From positions 372,001 through 436,000 of the forward strand of contig NZ_NGJN01000001.1 in NCBI RefSeq assembly GCF_002266855.1: a stretch of DNA of 64,000 bases, given 5' to 3'. The stretch is from Winogradskyella aurantia. GTDB lineage: Bacteria; Bacteroidota; Bacteroidia; Flavobacteriales; Flavobacteriaceae. This document shows positions 62,114-64,000 of this stretch, one piece after another. A program made the position numbers and the translations under genes. Under the pieces are notes generated by a model. It ran no database searches. It had not been told where the DNA came from and worked only from the letters and a program-made list of their open reading frames with translations. Within the stretch, counting starts at the first letter, position 1. Each line of letters opens with the position of its first letter.

Positions 62114-63373
62114 ATGAGCAAAGAGATAATAAAAACTATAGAGCTTTTCGCAGGCGTCGGTGGATTTAGAATCGGATTGGAAGGCTTTCCAAAACGGAAA
62201 AGCAGTCATTATGACGTGGTTTGGAGTAATCAATGGGAGCCAAGCACCAAGAAACAGCATGCCAATATGGTATACACCCAAAGATGGGGTGAGGATAAGC
62301 ACTCAAATAAAGATATTGCAACCGTAGATCTTCGCGATATCCCAGATCATGATTTATTGGTTGGCGGTTTTCCTTGCCAAGACTATTCGGTCGCCACAAC
62401 CTTGAAGCATAGTGGTGGCCTCATTGGTAAAAAAGGTGTTTTATGGTGGCAAATTCACCGTATTCTTGAGGGCAAAAAAGAAAAAAAACCAAAATATCTC
62501 CTGCTCGAAAATGTAGATAGACTTTTAAAGTCACCGGCTTCCCAAAGAGGTCGCGATTTTGCTGTGATGCTTGCGTCGCTCAATAACCTAGGCTATGCCG
62601 TAGAATGGAAGGTGGTAAATGCATCTGAATATGGAATGCCACAGCGGCGTCGACGTATTTTTATCATTGGTTATCATAAGAGTACTGGGCTCTATCAAAA
62701 ATTACAAAAAGCCAAAGGAAAAACAGAATGGCTTTTTGAGGATGGTATTACAGCAAAGGCATTTCCTGGTAAATCAGCTAACGCAAACTTGAATCATAGG
62801 GTTTTGGGGAAAAACCTAGTAGAAGTGTCGGATCATTTTAATAAAGGCCAAAAATTATCTCCATTTATGAATACAGGTGTTATGATAGAAGGCAACTTTT
62901 GGAGCCAAAAATATGAACCGGACTACTATGGGGAATATAAGACCTTGGGAGATATATTAATACCAGAAAAAGAAGTTCCTGAGGATTTTTACTTAGAAGA
63001 TAACTCTCTGGACAAATGGGCATACCTCAAAGGCGCTAAAAATGAAAAACGTTATAATAAAGCTAATGACTTCTGGTACAAATACAATGAAGGAAAGATG
63101 ATTTTTCCTGATGATTTGAAAAAACCCTCAAGAACGATTATAACAGGAGAGGGCGGAAAGTCTGCATCGCGATTTAAACATGTAATTCGGGTTAATGGTC
63201 GCCTGCGACGACTGACACCAGTTGAGTTGGAAAGGTTGAACACATTTCCAGATAATCATACCAAGGTTGAAGGTGTGACGGCTGCCAAGCGTGCCTTTTT
63301 TATGGGAAATGCACTGGTTGTAGGTGTCGTTGAAAAACTAGGTAAGGTTCTTGCGGACGAAATCACATCTTAA
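62114..63373 (+). CDS. DNA (cytosine-5) methyltransferase
   Basis: The 419-residue C5 methyltransferase has the ordered motifs: I IELFAGVGGFRIGLE, IV GGFPCQDYS (catalytic Cys88), VI LLENVDRLL, VIII QRRRRIFIIGY, a variable target-recognition region (about 215-365), and IX/X RLTPVELERLNTFPD … GNALVVGVVEKLG. It methylates a specific sequence to protect it from a partner nuclease. The target sequence cannot be deduced. Its 3' end overlaps the convergent candidate endonuclease gene by 11 bases. Confidence 0.93.
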   Translation: MSKEIIKTIELFAGVGGFRIGLEGFPKRKSSHYDVVWSNQWEPSTKKQHANMVYTQRWGEDKHSNKDIATVDLRDIPDHDLLVGGFPCQDYSVATTLKHSGGLIGKKGVLWWQIHRILEGKKEKKPKYLLLENVDRLLKSPASQRGRDFAVMLASLNNLGYAVEWKVVNASEYGMPQRRRRIFIIGYHKSTGLYQKLQKAKGKTEWLFEDGITAKAFPGKSANANLNHRVLGKNLVEVSDHFNKGQKLSPFMNTGVMIEGNFWSQKYEPDYYGEYKTLGDILIPEKEVPEDFYLEDNSLDKWAYLKGAKNEKRYNKANDFWYKYNEGKMIFPDDLKKPSRTIITGEGGKSASRFKHVIRVNGRLRRLTPVELERLNTFPDNHTKVEGVTAAKRAFFMGNALVVGVVEKLGKVLADEITS

Positions 63374-63995
63374 AAATAGTTTTTCCAACCTTTTTACGTA
63401 TTAAGAAATCAAGCCTTAATACTAAATTAATAGGTTGTTCATCTTTATTGTTTTTAGAGAAGTATAATACACCTTCAGTCTTTGGATTTAGTTCTTTTAT
63501 AGGATATTTTCCGTGTTCTCCTTTTGATCTTAATTGCTCATCAATAGATTTTAAGGTTTCATGAGAAAGTCCTTTTTCATTGAGCAAACGAGTTAATTTG
63601 TCTTTATAAACTCCAGTTATTTTAACCTTTTCTAATCCATTATTTAAATTGTGTCCTTTTGGGTAAATACCGGTTATTAAAAAGTAGATATCTGTAGTTT
63701 TGGTTTCATCAATAAACCAACCTTGGTGCCAATTAGTATTCTTTAAATAAGAAAGCTCAAAAGCAAAAGTAGGCAGCGAGGTGTTTAGATAATCGAGCTG
63801 TGCTTTTTCATCAACATTGAAACTTGTTGTACCATTACTTAATACCAAATCAATACCTTTATATTGCCTATCGAGTTGGTTGATTCTATTGAACCTGTAA
63901 TTAGAACCTTTAAATAGTTTCAAATAAATGGCGTTAAGATATTTCGCTAATAGTACTTCATTATCTAAGTCCTGTCTAAAATTAGAATTGGCCAT
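63363..63995 (-). CDS. Candidate restriction endonuclease (PD-(D/E)XK-like)
   Basis: The 210-residue soluble protein is convergent with the methyltransferase, as in type II restriction-modification systems. A possible PD-(D/E)XK catalytic core is visible: Asp49 (GIDLVLS), then Asp62-Glu63-Lys64 (NVDEKAQ). The remainder has no family I recognise. The start ATG at 63993-63995 is at the window edge and an upstream start outside it cannot be excluded, though MANSNFRQDLDNEVLLAKYL looks like a genuine N-terminus. Nuclease function is inference from neighbour and motif. Confidence 0.65.
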   Translation of the reverse strand: MANSNFRQDLDNEVLLAKYLNAIYLKLFKGSNYRFNRINQLDRQYKGIDLVLSNGTTSFNVDEKAQLDYLNTSLPTFAFELSYLKNTNWHQGWFIDETKTTDIYFLITGIYPKGHNLNNGLEKVKITGVYKDKLTRLLNEKGLSHETLKSIDEQLRSKGEHGKYPIKELNPKTEGVLYFSKNNKDEQPINLVLRLDFLIRKKVGKTIFKM

Positions 63996-64000
63996 TTGAT

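Noticed and set aside
1..64000. CRISPR array, prophage, IS element, rRNA operon or complete polysaccharide-utilisation locus
   Set aside because: No regularly spaced repeats, transposase or phage genes, rRNA sequence or SusC/SusD pair was found; the barrel protein at 12548 has no SusD neighbour.

Overview
The window is a stretch of chromosome from a member of the Bacteroidetes, almost certainly a marine Flavobacteriaceae. The evidence is low-GC coding sequence, two large secreted proteins ending in type IX secretion (T9SS) type A sorting domains, many signal-peptidase-II lipoproteins, an outer membrane beta-barrel protein with a carboxypeptidase-regulatory-like N-terminus, and several upstream sites that match the Bacteroidetes -7 promoter element TAnnTTTG. 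Genes are densely packed, often with ATGA or TAATG overlaps. Several start at TTG or GTG. No rRNA operon, prophage, IS element or CRISPR array was seen.

Layout. 1-1.2 kb: the N-terminal part of an S41 protease (cut by the window edge) coupled to rnpA. 1.3-4.3 kb: a GCS2-like ligase fused to CBS domains, followed by an aspartoacylase/succinylglutamate-desuccinylase relative. 4.4-8.6 kb: a leftward MBL-fold hydrolase / S8 protease / M1 peptidase operon. 8.8-20.5 kb: mostly single housekeeping and envelope genes (antiporter, lepA, outer membrane barrel protein, PD40 lipoprotein, M28 peptidase, dusB, LolC/E-like permease, rbfA). 20.6-21.5 kb: methylmalonyl-CoA epimerase, then an unusual GIY-YIG nuclease gene lying between a broken copy of the 5' end of a tRNA(CAU) gene and the intact tRNA. 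21.7-27.6 kb: a small proline-rich sorting-signal protein, ribE, pdxA, and the yceD-rpmF-fabH-accB-accC lipid-precursor group. 27.8-31.5 kb: a secreted M43-like metalloprotease, a FAD oxidoreductase and a GreA-like protein.

31.6-40.6 kb holds the most distinctive block. It is a tightly packed ten-gene operon: YceI-like lipid carrier, FAD monooxygenase/reductase, methyltransferase, type III polyketide synthase, enoyl-ACP-reductase-like SDR, FabZ-like dehydratase, KAS-II-like synthase, dedicated ACP, dedicated phosphopantetheinyl transferase and MMPL/RND exporter. The inferred logic is that a private ACP-bound acyl chain is built and passed to the type III PKS, which makes an alkylresorcinol- or alkylpyrone-type phenolic lipid. 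That product would then be methylated and oxidised, exported by the MMPL protein and carried in the periplasm by the YceI protein.

40.6-49.7 kb: an ABC ATPase, a T9SS FG-GAP/UnbV protein with a di-haem lipoprotein, an S9 prolyl oligopeptidase, asd and mscL. 49.8-61.2 kb: alr-tdk, rsmI, a uracil-DNA-glycosylase-family protein, an AhpD-like/OsmC divergent pair, recJ, an MFS exporter, lpxH-queD with two tiny membrane-protein genes, MATE and GNAT. 61.3-64 kb: a universal stress protein, then a convergent restriction-modification pair (C5 cytosine methyltransferase and a PD-(D/E)XK-like protein). All function calls rest on reading motifs and family resemblance; no database search was possible.
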